DNA from: Corbicula japonica
Lineage: Eukaryota; Mollusca; Bivalvia; Venerida; Cyrenidae
DNA: 64,000 nucleotides
Assembly (NCBI GenBank): GCA_038501625.1
Contig: JAZAYU010000019.1
Span: forward strand, 3,742,501 to 3,806,500
Reading direction: 5' to 3'
Positions 20,999 through 33,151 of the stretch are shown piece after piece. The position numbers were made by a program, and so were the translations under genes. How positions within the stretch are numbered: the first letter of the stretch is position 1; each line of letters opens with the position of its first letter. The notes under the pieces are model-generated. The model was given only the letters and a program-made list of their open reading frames with translations. It made no database searches and was not told the origin of the DNA.

Positions 20999-21400
20999 AT
21001 ATTTATATGCTAGAAACAAACACCCAGTGTACTTTACCAACATTCTAATGCAACACAATGTAAATTTTTGTATTGCATGTAATACAAAACAATCTATTTA
21101 GTTCTTAAAAATGCTGTATAGCAGGTTAGTGTAACTTTTAACAATAAAGACCAATTCTTTTTGTTTTTAAAGCGTTATTTTTGTCAAACAATCAATTAAA
21201 AGTATTACTTACCGTTTAAGTTCTCTAAGTTTGACATAGTATTTTTAACATAAACTGTTTTAAAAAAGGCGGAAAAATATTTTTTTAATGTAACTTATAA
21301 TATGTATTTCATTTATACCAAGGCATCTAGTTGGGTTTATTTGGTTTTTTATGAATTATAGCAAAATTATTTTACTGTTTGTTTATGAATTACAGTAAAA
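20999..21400. other. Gene-free A+T-rich stretch
   Basis: A+T-rich with short repeats of ATGAATTA-AGCAAAA/CAGTAAAA (21345-21400) that run into the following palindrome. Confidence 0.5.
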
Positions 21401-21467
21401 CTATTTTTACTGTTTCAAACAATCGAAATATAAATTATATTTCGATTGTTTGACACAGTAAAAAGAG
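21401..21467. repeat. 67-bp near-perfect palindrome
   Basis: Two 33-nt arms (left begins CTATTTTTACTGTTTCAAAC) match inverted with two mismatches and a central spacer of one base. It could extrude as a cruciform or be a foldback remnant. Confidence 0.85.
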
Positions 21468-23839
21468 TGGATTTTTTTTTCGATCTTCGAAATACGTACA
21501 CAATCAGCGCAATATTCAAATATTATTATTACGTAAACTTTACGAATTTACATTTACGCATGACGAGACTCGCATTTTTTAATTATTTTTTATTGTTTTT
21601 GTTATTTTGATGTTTTGTTTTTTTAACTGTGCAAATATTTTTGGTGACACAAAATATATTTTATGTCGCGGTATATAGTTTATATAATAATTATCATTGA
21701 ACTTTTAGTTGATATTTTATAGAACTTTTAAATAAGTGATAATATGCGTTGTTAAAATTGCTTTGTTTAAAATAACAGTTTAGAGTCATATTTCTCTTGC
21801 TGGAGTATGACAGAAGTTTTATTTTGTTTGAACAATTTATCTTTTAGCACTTAGTTATATTTATTCGTTTAAATATTTAGACACGTTTTCGGAATATTTT
21901 TAAACTCTGAAGAACTATTCAGAAACTTCTGCCTGAGTAAATATTTGTTTATTCAAGTCTTTTATTGTCATACAATCGTTGTTTCGTGCCATTACGTCAT
22001 CTGTCTGAAGATCACTTGAAGTGGAGACATTAGCAGCTTCAATTCCACTTTATTAAGGCAAATTTCATGTCGAGTTTTCAAAGAAATGCGTAGAAAATGC
22101 ACTGAAGAAACATTAATATAGAGTTCTGTTGGCCTGAATAAAATCCGTCAAACTAAAAGAAATCATAGAAATATCAACACATGTTTTTAGTTCGACTGTT
22201 TGCATTTATGTAGATAAAATGAATCTCTTGACAGCATATAATTTGATGCATAATTTGTTTTATGTAGGTATTATTTACGTATTTTAGATCAGTTATTAAA
22301 ATATGACAATAAACGGTTTGAGATTTAAAAGCCATAACATAGGTAAAGTGCGTCGAGATTCAACAATGTTCCGTTTCTGGTCAATGTGGGTCAATATCGG
22401 GGTTTGGTGTGATTGACAATGTTTGTTGTTACCTATGGGTTTTTGCCTTCGTAAAGACGGGTCATGTTTATCTTTTTTATAATAGCCAATAATTGCAATA
22501 ATTCTAAATGAAAAAAAAAACAGAATGTACGAGGTTAAGGTAAAGGTTGGAATGTCTTTTGTTAAACAATCGGTGAAAAAAATGAATAACTAGCTAAAAC
22601 TGGCAAATATCCCATGTAAATCTTGGTACAAGTGTACTTGCGCGATGTTATTACTTCCGTCAGTTTCCCTACCAGTATGGTTATGGTTTTCGTACAGATT
22701 GTTAGATTGAAAGTCTCTCGCAATTTCAGACTATATTTGTCAAAGATATATATCGGGGTAAGAAAGTACTAGACTACTAACATATGTAGTAAATATTCGA
22801 ACGTAATTCGCTAGAATTTGATACGGGTTACTTAAAGTGCTAGAGTTTGAAAAATCTGGAAATATTTGGTTGAACGATAATATTGTTACAACGAGGAGGT
22901 AAGCTAAATGTGATATTTAGAAAATAACAATCAGAATAATTATAGTACATGTATAGCCTACAAGTCTACAAAAATGACGTTGCGCGCTATGCGTCTTATT
23001 ACAGCCCGATTGATCGTATGCATTGTTGAAATCATATGAAATAGCCCGGAAAGTCTATCCCGTAATAATCAGACTATCGCGTTATTCCCCGAAATACCGC
23101 TGCCGTGTGCGGGAAGTTATTTTTAGACATTTGAAAAGCTAAACTTCATTCAAAGAATACCATGGAAACAAAGTCTTCTGCTTTGCCCTACTTTTCTGCC
23201 AGACAAGGCGTAAAGTTTCGACTTCCGTTGTTCTTTATCGATCCTAGGTTGCTGCATACTGAATCCTGAACAGTGGTTTAAACTTGTGAAAATTTGGAAA
23301 TTAATGGGTCTGGCTTTATAGCCAATAAATTTCCCGTATTACTCAATGTTTTGAATGGCTTAATTCATTTCTTTATATTAGCTGTAGTAGATGTTATTAA
23401 TTTCCGAATACTAAAACGATGACAAAAAACCTGTCATCTACAGCATCTATTATTATTTGCCAGTTACGCAATAAACCATTCAATAATTTGTGTGTTTTTC
23501 TGCTGCATGTGGTCTTAAGAAGTCGAAACGATTGATTCGAAATAAATGCGTACCGTAGTTCGCCCGGGGATATTTTATATTTGCATCCAATCAAGAGAGG
23601 ATTGGGGCAAGAACATATATTACATTAAAAACATGTGTTTATTTCTTAATCATGCAGGGGTCGATTGATTCTAAATCAAGGTTATGAAATATTTATGAAG
23701 ACACTGAAGATAAGTGAATCCCAACAACGTAACTTTGCAGCACATTGTGTAAACATGAATAGTTCAATTACGGCGAAGAAAGGTCATTGGCTAAGATTAC
23801 TTATTAGCCATGTATGTAAGTCACGAACAGTCACCACCA
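21468..23839. other. Gene-free A+T-rich stretch
   Basis: 2.4 kb with no recognisable repeat, RNA or coding exon. Frames at 23397-23862 are under 66 codons and unrecognised. Confidence 0.5.
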
Positions 23840-24045
23840 GTGGCAATTTGTTTTGCCACTGACCGTTCCAAGTCGGTCTCCAAAGGTTCTCTTTTTCGTT
23901 AATTGTTTGTGGCGTCCTATTTGAATTGACATTCTTATAACAAACATCTTCTTTCTCTCTCTCTCTTACTCTCATGTTTTTCGCTGCGTGGGGAGGCTCT
24001 GATTTGTGAGTGTGGCAATTCCTGATATGCATATATTACTTTTCT
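23840..24045 (+). mobile_element. RepC 3' fragment
   Basis: It starts abruptly inside the central hairpin, CCAGTGGCAATTTG...TTTTGCCACTGACC, and continues through CTCTTTTTCGTTAATTG, a CT tract, CGCTGCGTGGGGAGGCTC and GATATGCATATATTACTTTT. The same 5' truncation point is used, inverted, at 12370. Confidence 0.88.
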
Positions 24046-24107
24046 ATCTGTCCCGACAGAGGAGCGATATAATAAGTTCCTCAAGCACGTGTACGATTCC
24101 TTTTATG

Positions 24108-24140
24108 TTTTTATTTTTTTTTTTGGGGGGGGGGGGGGAG
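24108..24140. repeat. T-tract followed by G-tract
   Basis: A run of T is followed by about 14 G. Similar T(n)G(n) junctions occur at 15503-15521 inside SINE-S and at 42948-42970. The G run could form a quadruplex and is prone to sequencing error. Confidence 0.8.
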
Positions 24141-24235
24141 GTTATGTACATGATAAATATAATCAATTGCTACTTAAGTTACCGATTGGTTGTCCTGAGG
24201 ACAAGATTATAAATTTTAGATTAAAAAACTAAATT

Positions 24236-24330
24236 GGTAAACAAATCTCAAATCTCAAGCATCTGATTGGCTGAAATGACGACTGGTTTCAACCAATCAG
24301 ATGCTAGAGATTTGAGCTCGGTCTCCAATC
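24236..24330. mobile_element. Foldback element (FB family), diverged
   Basis: CAAATCTCAAGCATCTGATT with GGCTGAAATG is answered by inverted CCAATCAGATGCTAGAGATT. It is the same core as the 136-bp foldbacks at 28400 and 49114, but the outer arms have decayed. The arm carries CCAATCAG, an NF-Y-type CCAAT word. Confidence 0.8.
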
Positions 24331-25904
24331 GTACATTTATTTTCTTGGGGCCTGAAAGAACGCGTTAAATGTTGCATATTTATAATGCTTTCATGAACAT
24401 GAAGCCGATTATATAATTATTTGACTTATCTAAACGTACTTACCTCAGAAAAGATACAGAAATGTCTCCATTTATTGGGCAGACATCTTAATACTTTCCC
24501 TACAGGGTATGCAGTTATATTTCAGATAAATTTTGCGACACTTATTAAAGTATCCCTAACCAGTTTTTCATAGATTTTGTTCTTGCTCGGTAAAAAAATC
24601 TTCAATAAACGGAAGAGCGTATTTTATGTCGACATATGCTGTGTTTATCCTATCGTCCTACGTTCATAACAATGAATTATTTATTATCTTAGAAGAGATA
24701 AAACCAATTTATTCGCAAGTCTTCGAGGAAAGTTGTTTGGAATCAATCTTCATTTATACGACAAAGTATATATAAATTTTTCGCTTAGCCTATTGTTTAT
24801 TGACAAAGATATATTAGATGTATAAATCACGTAAAACATATTGAACGTGTTATGTTTTTTCGAATAACTGATACTTAATATTGGTACAAGTAAGGAAATA
24901 CTGCAGTTTCTGAACAGACCAATGGGAAGCTTGGGATCTGAAACGTGTCTCCATTCTCATGCTTATAACCTTGAAACTTAGATAAGTCCAAACATCTAGC
25001 TGTTGTTTGAATAGATTTTCTTGAAATTCTTATTCTGCAATTACGTAAGATGCTATTTGTGGCCTAAGTGGACACGAGATTGATTACAAAGCTTCCGTAT
25101 GATAAGACAATATCAATACCGATTTATTTTTTCAGTTTCCTAAAATACTCATAGCTCACAGTATTTGTTTTTCTTTCTTTTTTTTTCTGTTTGTAGTGTT
25201 CAAACAACAATTTCAAGAAAAATCTATTACCAGGATTTTTTTCAGTTTGGGGACTTTTCCTTTACGGTGTTTACTTCTCGACAGACGCCAGTTCTCACTG
25301 GCTGACGTAGAATAGTCCATTAGAGTCTCTTTAATTAAAATGGAATAAATGATTGGATTCCTCCGACTAGAGTTACATGTATCACGACACATTAAATGTA
25401 CAACCACCCGAACACCTTTTTTTTAAACTCATGAAAGCAGTTCCTCATCTTCTTAATTTACAGGAATGACATACCAGTACATAGGATATTATTATGTTTG
25501 CTTGTGATCAATTAATACTACAGATGATGAATCGATTATTTTCGACCGCAAAAATTTGAAAATTAGTGGATGCTTGTTTGATTTCTCTAATTTAAAACTG
25601 AACTTTCGTCTGCATGCTTTTTATGAATAATTTATCAAAAAGATCAAAGTGATATTTAGTTGATGACATAGCTCATACCAATTATTCGTTATTTTTAATG
25701 AAATTTGCTATTGTGGATTTTGGAATGACATGCAAATAACCCACAACTCTCTCATAGGAAATAACATAAAACATCAGTTGTCGCTATGCAAAGCTCACGC
25801 AAAAAATAATAATAAAAGCTCACGCAGCAATCTGATCCAGCCTAAAATATATGTTTAAATTGACACTGTTGCAAAAAGTGAAATGTTCATATCAGGATGG
25901 CCCT
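24331..25904. other. Gene-free A+T-rich stretch
   Basis: Nothing is recognised except a short direct repeat, AAGCTCACGCA, at about 25792 and 25816. Confidence 0.5.
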
Positions 25905-26012
25905 GATGTACGTTGTCATCAGTGCACGGCATCGGTAACGGGTTATTTTACTGATAACAGTACTGACTATGTGTACGGGGAGATTTTTTTACGGCCGCCA
26001 CACTACACAAAA
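25905..26012 (-). mobile_element. SINE-S upstream module, minus orientation
   Basis: The reverse complement gives GGCGGCCGTAAAAAAATCTC, CCCGTACACATAGTCAGTAC, TGTTATCAGTAAAATAACCC and GTTACCGATGCCGTGCACTG. This is collinear with 54311-54400, where it leads into tRNA-like boxes. Here the tRNA-like half is missing. Confidence 0.75.
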
Positions 26013-26039
26013 AGCGCTTCTGTGAATTTCAAATTATAG

Positions 26040-26130
26040 CAAACAATTGACGAAAAAGAGAACCCGAAGGGTTACCGCCTTTGAAAGGTCAGTTGCAAAA
26101 CCATTTTTTCCACTGAGTTTTGAAACTATG
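26040..26130 (-). mobile_element. RepC central fragment, minus orientation
   Basis: AACAATTGACGAAAAAGAGA, ACCCGAAGGGTTACCGCC and AAAGGTCAGTTGCAAAACC match RepC around its central hairpin in reverse. It abuts a SINE-S fragment with a 27-bp gap. Confidence 0.7.
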
Positions 26131-26864
26131 GTCGTGTTCCACAACCGCACACTCATAATCATTTCGGAAAAAGTCATTTACGACAAAATGTGTACATGTA
26201 TAAGGAGAACAAAATTATTTCTCAAGATCACACGATAAAATTAGCAGCGTCATTTGGATGAAGGTTAAGTAAATTGTATTTTATAATTTTTTATTATTTT
26301 TTTTAATTACGAAGGAAAGCAGTTCCATGCACAGGCCTGAAATGTGTACTGGCTTACTTTGCGTTTGTAATAAATTGTTTATCGCAGTGTTACTACTATG
26401 ATCGACAAAAAAGAAACCAACCTGATAAGGGATATCTGACATTTATCAGATTGGCGACCTATTTTAATTGTCTTTTGCAATGAAACTCAAATGTGTTTTG
26501 AACTTATCTGTGTATTTTGATATATATGTGGCATAAAACAAGTGTTTTATCTGTAATTTAATATAAGAGTGTTCAAAATACAGATTTTGTTTTTGAATCT
26601 CTTATTTCTTCAAATTTATAAAGTTTAAGGTTGATTTTGTGTAGAGTTTATTATCTATGATGTAGCATTCATGGAAGTTTATTTAAACTAATTTCAATGT
26701 TCACGGAACAGTTTAAGTCGGAGCGTTGTTTAAAAAAAGCTGTTACTTTTATTTAATTAACAGAAAATTAATATTTAAATTGCTTTACTCCTACACTATA
26801 TTAAGCACATGCTTTTGTTACTTCTTCTATACATTATGTCAATAATAAGCTGCTAATTAGCTAT
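26131..26864. other. Gene-free A+T-rich stretch
   Basis: Nothing is recognised. Confidence 0.5.
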
Positions 26865-27042
26865 CAAAATTGTACTGTTTATTTGTGTAAATATTGAGTT
26901 GCGCTCAACCCAGTGCTAGGCGGCGTGGGCAGTAATGTGCATTTCCATTACTGTCCATGAACACACTCAATCAAACAGAGCCTGCAATATTTTCTTATTT
27001 GTTGTGTTTCATGGCTTTCAAAGTTCCCTTTTCATCTATTTA
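26865..27042 (+). mobile_element. RepA 3' fragment
   Basis: From CAAAATTGTACTGTTTATTT through GCGCTCAACCCAGTGCTAGG, GGGCAGTAATGTGCATTTCC and ATTACTGTCC to TTCCCTTTTCATCTATTT. The first hairpin contains a G-T wobble (GGGCAGTAAT with ATTACTGTCC). The second is broken (CACACTC with GAGCCTG). Confidence 0.85.
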
Positions 27043-27696
27043 AATACAATACAGCGTATTATCCTCTCTGGCAGAAGTATTCGCTTTTCAACATTTTTGT
27101 TGTTTTTAATACGGTTACTTTCTACATGTTATAGTAAACTAACTTTATTAGACATGTACTGAAAATATGGTGTATTAAAAATGGCAGTTAACAAATATTT
27201 CAATATCGTTTTAGAAACAATTAACGTAGCCTGATGGCTTGCATACGTTTTTAAAGTTATTAAGTTGTGAATTAAACAAATTTAAGAAGTGATTTTCTTT
27301 GCATCTTAAATTCTCTCTTTAATATTGTGTTGTTGTTCTGAAACGACTAATATGTCGACAATTCTGAATTTTTTCTTCTTTTCCATGAGAATTGTGAGTT
27401 GCTAAGACTGTTTCTTTTGGCTTCTTATGTTTACTGTTTGTTTAATTGCACCCTTTCAACTGCTTTAACAAAAAGCGCTTATAAGGTGAAAGCATCTGGA
27501 AATCAAGCAGGGTTTCACTGAACTTTTTGTTTTGACGTATGTTGCCTTGGAACTGTCTGCTAAGAAAACATAGAGAAAACTAATGCGACACAAGAAAGAA
27601 GTTTTACATTAGTTGCCGTTAGAAAATATTAAATACGCTTCCAAAGACATACTTGGAAACACAACCTCCGCACAAGAGAACAGTGTATCTGATAAG
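27043..27696. other. Gene-free A+T-rich stretch
   Basis: Nothing is recognised. GCAGGGTTTCACTG near 27508 resembles the right end of the TA-MITE at 57904 but has no partner. Confidence 0.5.
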
Positions 27697-27845
27697 GTCA
27701 AGCCGGTCTTTAAAGACCAACTACTGGACAAAAATGAGGTATTTTGAAGCAGGTGGTCTTTGTTCACATTTGAATGTGTTGTTTCAGTCAGTAAGTGGGG
27801 CAAAAAAGTATTCTTAAGACTTTTAATTTTACAGGTGGTTTTGAG
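27697..27845. mobile_element. Degenerate relative of the TA-MITE at 4443
   Basis: It shares GTCTTT, GAAGCAGGTGGTCTTTGTTC, TCAGTCAGT-AGTGGGGCAAA and TTTACAGGTGGT in the same order as 4455-4605. The ends are too decayed to place. Confidence 0.6.
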
Positions 27846-28171
27846 TATAAAATTACAGAACAAGAATACTTTTTGAACGCTTTTTTGAAAGAGCTGATAG
27901 ATTCGGTTGAACTAAATTTCATTACTCGTCTATCCCTCATAATAGGCAATTTGTATAGACTCATTATAAACCAATACGTAAAATTATAATGACAAAACTT
28001 CAAAGTTAGGACCAGAATACTAAAAGACATTTGTGTATTGATGTATCTATTATATTATTTTTAAACAGAGTTTCTTTTTAATCTACTTTAGATTAGTCCA
28101 ATCATTTGTTAATACTTTAAACAGCCGTACTTTCGAGAATTTAAGTTTAATTGAAACCCTTGATTAAATTT
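27846..28171. other. Gene-free stretch
   Basis: Nothing is recognised. Frames of 64-84 codons on both strands overlap here and are mutually exclusive shadows. Confidence 0.5.
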
Positions 28172-28362
28172 GCCATGCATACCATCGTTTGTACAGTTTA
28201 TTTGTATAAACATTGACTTGCGCTCAACCCGATGCTTGTCGACTTGCGCTCAACCCGATGCACGGGCAGAAATATGTACTTCCATTACTTCTTTGATAAG
28301 GCTAAATCAAACTGAGCCATGTCCATATTTTCCGAGTTCGGTGGCCTTCGCTTTTCATCTAT
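28172..28362 (+). mobile_element. RepA 3' fragment with internal duplication
   Basis: CCATGCATACCATCGTTTGT to TTCGCTTTTCATCTATT. A 22-bp segment, GACTTGCGCTCAACCCGATG plus flank, is present twice in tandem (about 28214-28262). Confidence 0.75.
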
Positions 28363-28399
28363 TAAAATGTTATTATTATCACAAATGCGTTCTGGGCTG

Positions 28400-28535
28400 A
28401 AGGTTATAAAACTTAGATTAGAAACCATTCTCAAATTTCAAGCATCTGATTTGCTGAAATGGTGACTGGTCGCCATTTCAGCCAATCAGATGCTTGATAT
28501 TTGAGACTGGTTTCTAATCTCTGTTTTATAACCTT
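28400..28535. mobile_element. 136-bp foldback element (FB family)
   Basis: Arms of about 66 nt start AAGGTTATAAAACTTAGATT and end inverted as ...TTTTATAACCTT. The centre is TGGTGACTGGTCGCCATTTC. The same length, ends and core occur at 49114-49249. The long arms with almost no loop make it a foldback MITE. It lies 37 bp after a RepA end. Confidence 0.9.
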
Positions 28536-29664
28536 GGGCACTGGTCTAGTATTACAAATCGCTTAAGAACAAAGTTTATGTGTCATTTTAGGTTGTCATC
28601 TTTTAAAGATTAAAATTTTCCAATAAAAAACTTTATTCCTTTTTTTACTAAATACAGCTACATTTGTAACTTTGGCATTTGCTACAGATTCTTCTTCACT
28701 CAAAGTGCTAATACGTATCTCTGTTACTTCTGTCTTGAAAATCCTGCAAATGTCTTCCATTTACTAATGTAATAAAGCATCTGCATGTCAGTCACTTTTA
28801 ATGTACTACTCGTCATAAAGAGGAGGCAAAGTCTCAGTGCAAACAACATCTGAAACTCCGAGAACATACACATGTAAATACTTCACAATAAGCATTTTTT
28901 TAATTCCATTTGTCAAAACAATAATGCAGATATTGATCTTACAGTGAAACAAAATCGGTTTTATTAAACAATTATTAAAGTGATTTTGTCCACAAGATGT
29001 GTAATTCTCGTGATCAAGTTTTAAAGTTCACAATCTATAATAAACACAATTATACCGCTTATCGACACTTCAGTGCTTAAAGAGATCTAGCATAAAACAT
29101 GACCGTATTTAAATTCAAACAGGCCAAAACGTCTTCTTATTTGATTCTTTATCATGAGAAAATTAGGTTTAGACTGAATTTCTTTGTGGCTAATTAAAAT
29201 TTAATGCAGAAACGGCTGTAAATCAGACCAAACACGTCAATTCATGCTGTTCAGTGGTGTAATATATGAAAACAACTAACAAGATAAAACTTATCTGTTC
29301 CGGCTAGGAATTAAAATCTATTAAGACGTTTAATTCAATGTTCTTTTTTTCAAAACTTTGCATTTAATAATTGATTCCAAAATGTAAGACTAAATTGTTT
29401 AGAAAAGCTACAAAAACATACATACCATTGCATGCAGCTCCACGAAGACCAGCTGGAAGACAAATAACCACAGTTTAAGAATAGTAACAACGACAACCGT
29501 CGAAATAAAACTAAGGAAAGAACTAATAGAGGCCGCGAAATTTAACTTATTCCTAAAGGGGACTGTAAAATCACATCACAGGCGTATAGATTATAAAATT
29601 GAATGAATAATATTGTGAAAACAAGTTATAAATTAAACATCTTTTGAAGATCTTTATAACCACT
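28536..29664. other. Gene-free A+T-rich stretch
   Basis: Nothing is recognised. Confidence 0.5.
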
Positions 29665-29880
29665 GGAACACGGAAATAATACATGAACATGATAAAATGT
29701 CACAAGAAATGAAAGGTCTTGGTTAAGCGCAACACATTATTTACATACACAATGAAAGATTACATTTTTGATTAATTTCAAAGAAGGATATGCTTATGGC
29801 GGTGAACATGCCTTGGAACCTTTGAATTGGCTGTGATATGTGACAAACCCATCATAAGGCTTGTCGAAGTAATTTTTTTT
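29665..29880 (-). mobile_element. Probable RepA remnant, minus orientation
   Basis: GGTTAAGCGCAACACATTAT, TATGGCGGTGAACATG and CTTGGAACCTTTGAATTGGC follow the RepA order in reverse, with heavy divergence. Confidence 0.5.
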
Positions 29881-30004
29881 AAATTGAAGAAAAATACGGT
29901 ATTATTTAAAACCGTATGTTATTTAAAATCAGAAAGGCTACCATCAGAATATTATTCAGCGATTTATATGTTTTTAATAAATTGTGTATAGTAGATCGCT
30001 TTGA

Positions 30005-30560
30005 TAACCTCTTTGGTTGCACGACTGTGGATTAGGTTGTGAACGTTTTAATGGATATCTGAAAATTTCTTTTTAGAAGCTCGATCAGAAATTCTTATCC
30101 ATGTAATATTTTTCTATATAATCTAAATCCACGCGAGCTCAGTAACCAAGTTGATGTTCTATCCACTGTGCTTGAAAATGCCATTAGCTACATATACTTA
30201 TGTTTGTATGCAACATTGCTAATTGGTTGACATTGTTGAGTTGGCTTGAGTTAAGCCATTTGTAAGAATGTGTGATTATTTGATCCTGAAGGGTTAGTTT
30301 GAGGTTGGATAAACCTTAAAAGTTTCTTTAAACACCGATCGTCCTGGCCTTTTCCATGGTGACAACAATACGTAAATACTGCGTTTTAAATTTGCTGCCA
30401 TTGACGACATAATTGGTTTCTAACAATATGTTAATTATAGCATAAGCTCAGATCGTATTAATAAAAACAACTTATGTTCTACGTTTTGGCTAAGTGGAGA
30501 GGCTCTGTTTACTAAATGTGGTTACACGTATTCTTGATGTGCATATTACGTTTTAGACAG
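30005..30560 (+). mobile_element. RepC, full-length but strongly diverged
   Basis: CCTCTTTGGTTGCACGACTG, TTAGAAGCTCGATCAGAA, AATGCCATTAGCTACATA, TTTGTATGCAACATTGCT, GGCTAAGTGGAGAGGCTCTG and TTGATGTGCATATTACGTTT mark the whole element. The central hairpin (CAGTGGCAA) is lost. This is the oldest full-length copy seen. Confidence 0.75.
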
Positions 30561-31087
30561 GTTTCATATTACCAAAATTTCTTTGAAATTCATCTATCGA
30601 AAAAAGCGATATCGCTTGTAAAAATGATTTAGGACCATACATTAATGAAAAGTTAACATAGCACAATCCATCATTGTGGAGACCCTTAAGATGTCGTGCT
30701 TTTTTCAACTAAATACGTATCATCAAGTATTATATTGAATTATAAAGAAGACAAATACCAAAGAGTTCAATTATTGTCATTACCCGCATTTTAATATTCC
30801 CTATAGAATTTGAAAATTACAAGATTGAAAAGGAAAATAAATGTTTTTAAGTCAATAAATCATTTGTCAGCAGTTATTGTTTGTTTCTGTTTAACATTAA
30901 GCTAATAAAGAGAACAAAGTAATATTCCTTCCGCAAAAAAATATTTCTAAGAAAATTGCAGAGAACGGTTTGGTTAAAACTAGGATATGGCATTTTTGAT
31001 TACATTTAAGATTTCCCAGAAGAACTTCGACCGTTCATGAGGAAAGGAATTTACACTTAAACAAATTAAACACAATTAGTATTGTAA
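30561..31087. other. Gene-free A+T-rich stretch
   Basis: Nothing is recognised. Confidence 0.5.
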
Positions 31088-31165
31088 CTGGGGACCAAGA
31101 CTTTCAAAGTTTTGTTATTCTATGATCCCGTGTAAAAATACCATTCCATGTTCCACCTTTGGTTT
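31088..31165 (+). mobile_element. Possible RepA central remnant
   Basis: ACTGGGGACCA and AAAAATACCATTCCATGTTC recall RepA's CTGGGGACCATACGCC and TTCCATGT blocks, but the spacing is altered. Confidence 0.35.
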
Positions 31166-31227
31166 ACTCATTCGAAAAATAGTTCACCTTTTTATAGTTT
31201 ATCGGGTTAATATTTTATATCTTTGGC

Positions 31228-31595
31228 ATTGCAATGCTATTAGCTTCCTGTTTTATATGTTTGGGTGCTTTTGCATGCAAAATTGTAAAGCTGATGGGTG
31301 AGTTGGAGTTATTTCACCAAGACATCATAAACTTGTTTGTTGATATAGAACCTGTTGGGGCAAATGTGAGGTTGGTGCACATTAAATCTGGTTTAAACCC
31401 CCAGTGGCAAATTGTTTTGCCACTGATCGTTCCAAACCGGTATCCCCGATGGTTCTCATTTTCGTTAATTGTTTGTGGCCTTTTATTTAAATTGACATAC
31501 CTATAACAAACATGCTCTCTTTCCCTCTCTTATTTTCGATGCTAGGGGAGGCTGTGTTTTGTGAGCGTGGCGATTCATGATATGCATATTTCACT
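31228..31595 (+). mobile_element. RepC, 5'-truncated copy
   Basis: AATGCTATTAGCTTCCTGTT, AACCTGTTGGGGCAAATGTG, hairpin CAGTGGCAAATTGTTTTGCC, CGTTAATTGTTTGTGGCC, CTCTCTTATTTTCGATGC and GATATGCATATTTCACTTTT. The first 190 bp are absent. The 90-codon frame at 31234-31506 is internal to it. Confidence 0.85.
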
Positions 31596-31659
31596 TTTTT
31601 ATGAAAATTTGTCTTGTGGGTGTTGATTGTCATATGTTCACCGTCTTGTGTTTTTTTTA

Positions 31660-31935
31660 AGTTGCGCAAAGTTCGGTTCTAGACGGCGTGGGTGGTAATC
31701 AGCCCCTACAGCTTATAAAACGTGTGAAAACGTTTATTTGTGTCGTGTTCGGATTGTTTTTACTTTTATTGTATTTATTTTAAAACTTTTATCCATTTCA
31801 TTGAGCAAATGTTTAGATGCGCTCAAACCAGGGTAAGATAGTGCAGAAAGAAATTTTAACTTTTCACGACCTAAAACATGCTTTTACAAAACGAGCCTGT
31901 GAGATGTGTGTGTCTTGTTTGGAGACATTCAAAGT
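31660..31935 (+). mobile_element. Two diverged RepA 3' remnants
   Basis: GTTGCGCAAAGTTCGGTTCT then AGACGGCGTGGG at 31663, and GATGCGCTCAAACCAGGGTA at 31817, each followed by TGTCGTGTTCGG- or TGTGTCTTGTTTGG-like RepA text. Assignment is tentative because of divergence. Confidence 0.45.
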
Positions 31936-32193
31936 ACCTTGATAATTTTTGCTCTTACCTATAACCCAAGTCGTCGAAATTGTTATGCTGCTAAAATGTG
32001 TATTGCTCCATGCAGAAGTATTTTAATCAAATCCTTCAAACGGCTTGAAGTTTATATTTTTCTTTTGAAATATAGAAGGCTTTATACATTATGAGTTAAA
32101 AAACTGAAAGAAATTATTCTTTAGGCCACTAACTCAATTTGGCAATCAAAGAGAAAAAAACAGAATCCCAAGAATCGATTTACAAATCATTCA

Positions 32194-32349
32194 GATTTTA
32201 CCATTCAATTGTCTAACAAATCTCCCCTGACTGTATCATAATTTGGTGATTTTACTATTCAATTGTCTAACAAATCTCCCCCGATTGTGTCATAGGTGAT
32301 TTTACCAAACAGTTGTCTAACAAATCTCCCCTGACTGTGTCATAGGTGA
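32194..32349. repeat. 50-54-bp tandem repeat, three copies
   Basis: GATTTTACCATTCAATTGTC followed by TAACAAATCTCCCCTGACTG, starting at 32194, 32248 and 32298. The last two have a 50-bp period with small changes. Confidence 0.9.
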
Positions 32350-33151
32350 CTCTCTTGAACTTTTTCTTATCATTTGCTCATGTTGCATGTTTTCAACCCA
32401 ACCAGCAACTATATTTACCTTACAATAGGTGCATGACCTCAAAGGGTTGTATATTTTGTTACAAGCAAACTTGTTATTATACTTATCATATTATCTTATA
32501 ATACAACATGCGCTACATGTAAAGACCATATATAAACATAGACCAGCTGTAGATAAAAAGCTATTTTATTTGACTCACCGACTAAATAATAAAATAACAA
32601 ATTTACCAGTGAACAATGACTTCCTACCTTCAAAATCCACTATAGGGTTTTCACCCAATGGTATGTGAAAATAATTTGGTTATATTGATAATTTACGCAG
32701 CTGAAATGACATGACCTGCGAAACTTGCAACTGTTTCATTCTATCTTTCTTCTTTACTTTTCGTTTACTTCTCCTGAAGACAATAGCCAATTTCAAGCTG
32801 TCCGTAAGTTGCATCAGATATTGCTCTAATATTGATTCTTAAATTTTATTATCTTTTTATCTACCAAAAGCTCCGACATCAAAATGAACAGCAGTATGGT
32901 TTAAATTAACTCGGAATAATTTACGTGTCGTCATATAGTTCAATTATTTAAAGAACTAATTAGATCGCCCACACTTTGCGTATGCGTTCTGAGCCATTGA
33001 ATTTAAGCTTTTCTTTCACTGCCGAAAACAATTTTATCTATCATCTTGTTAATGTTGTCCTTATAAGTTGAGTATTTTTTAGCAAAGGAGAAGTATTTTA
33101 TTGCATACCAGATCAGGTCATCCGGTGATTTCACCCGTGTAGGAAATTATG
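32350..33151. other. Gene-free A+T-rich stretch
   Basis: Nothing is recognised. The 79-codon plus-strand frame at 32429-32668 has no motif I can name. Confidence 0.5.
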
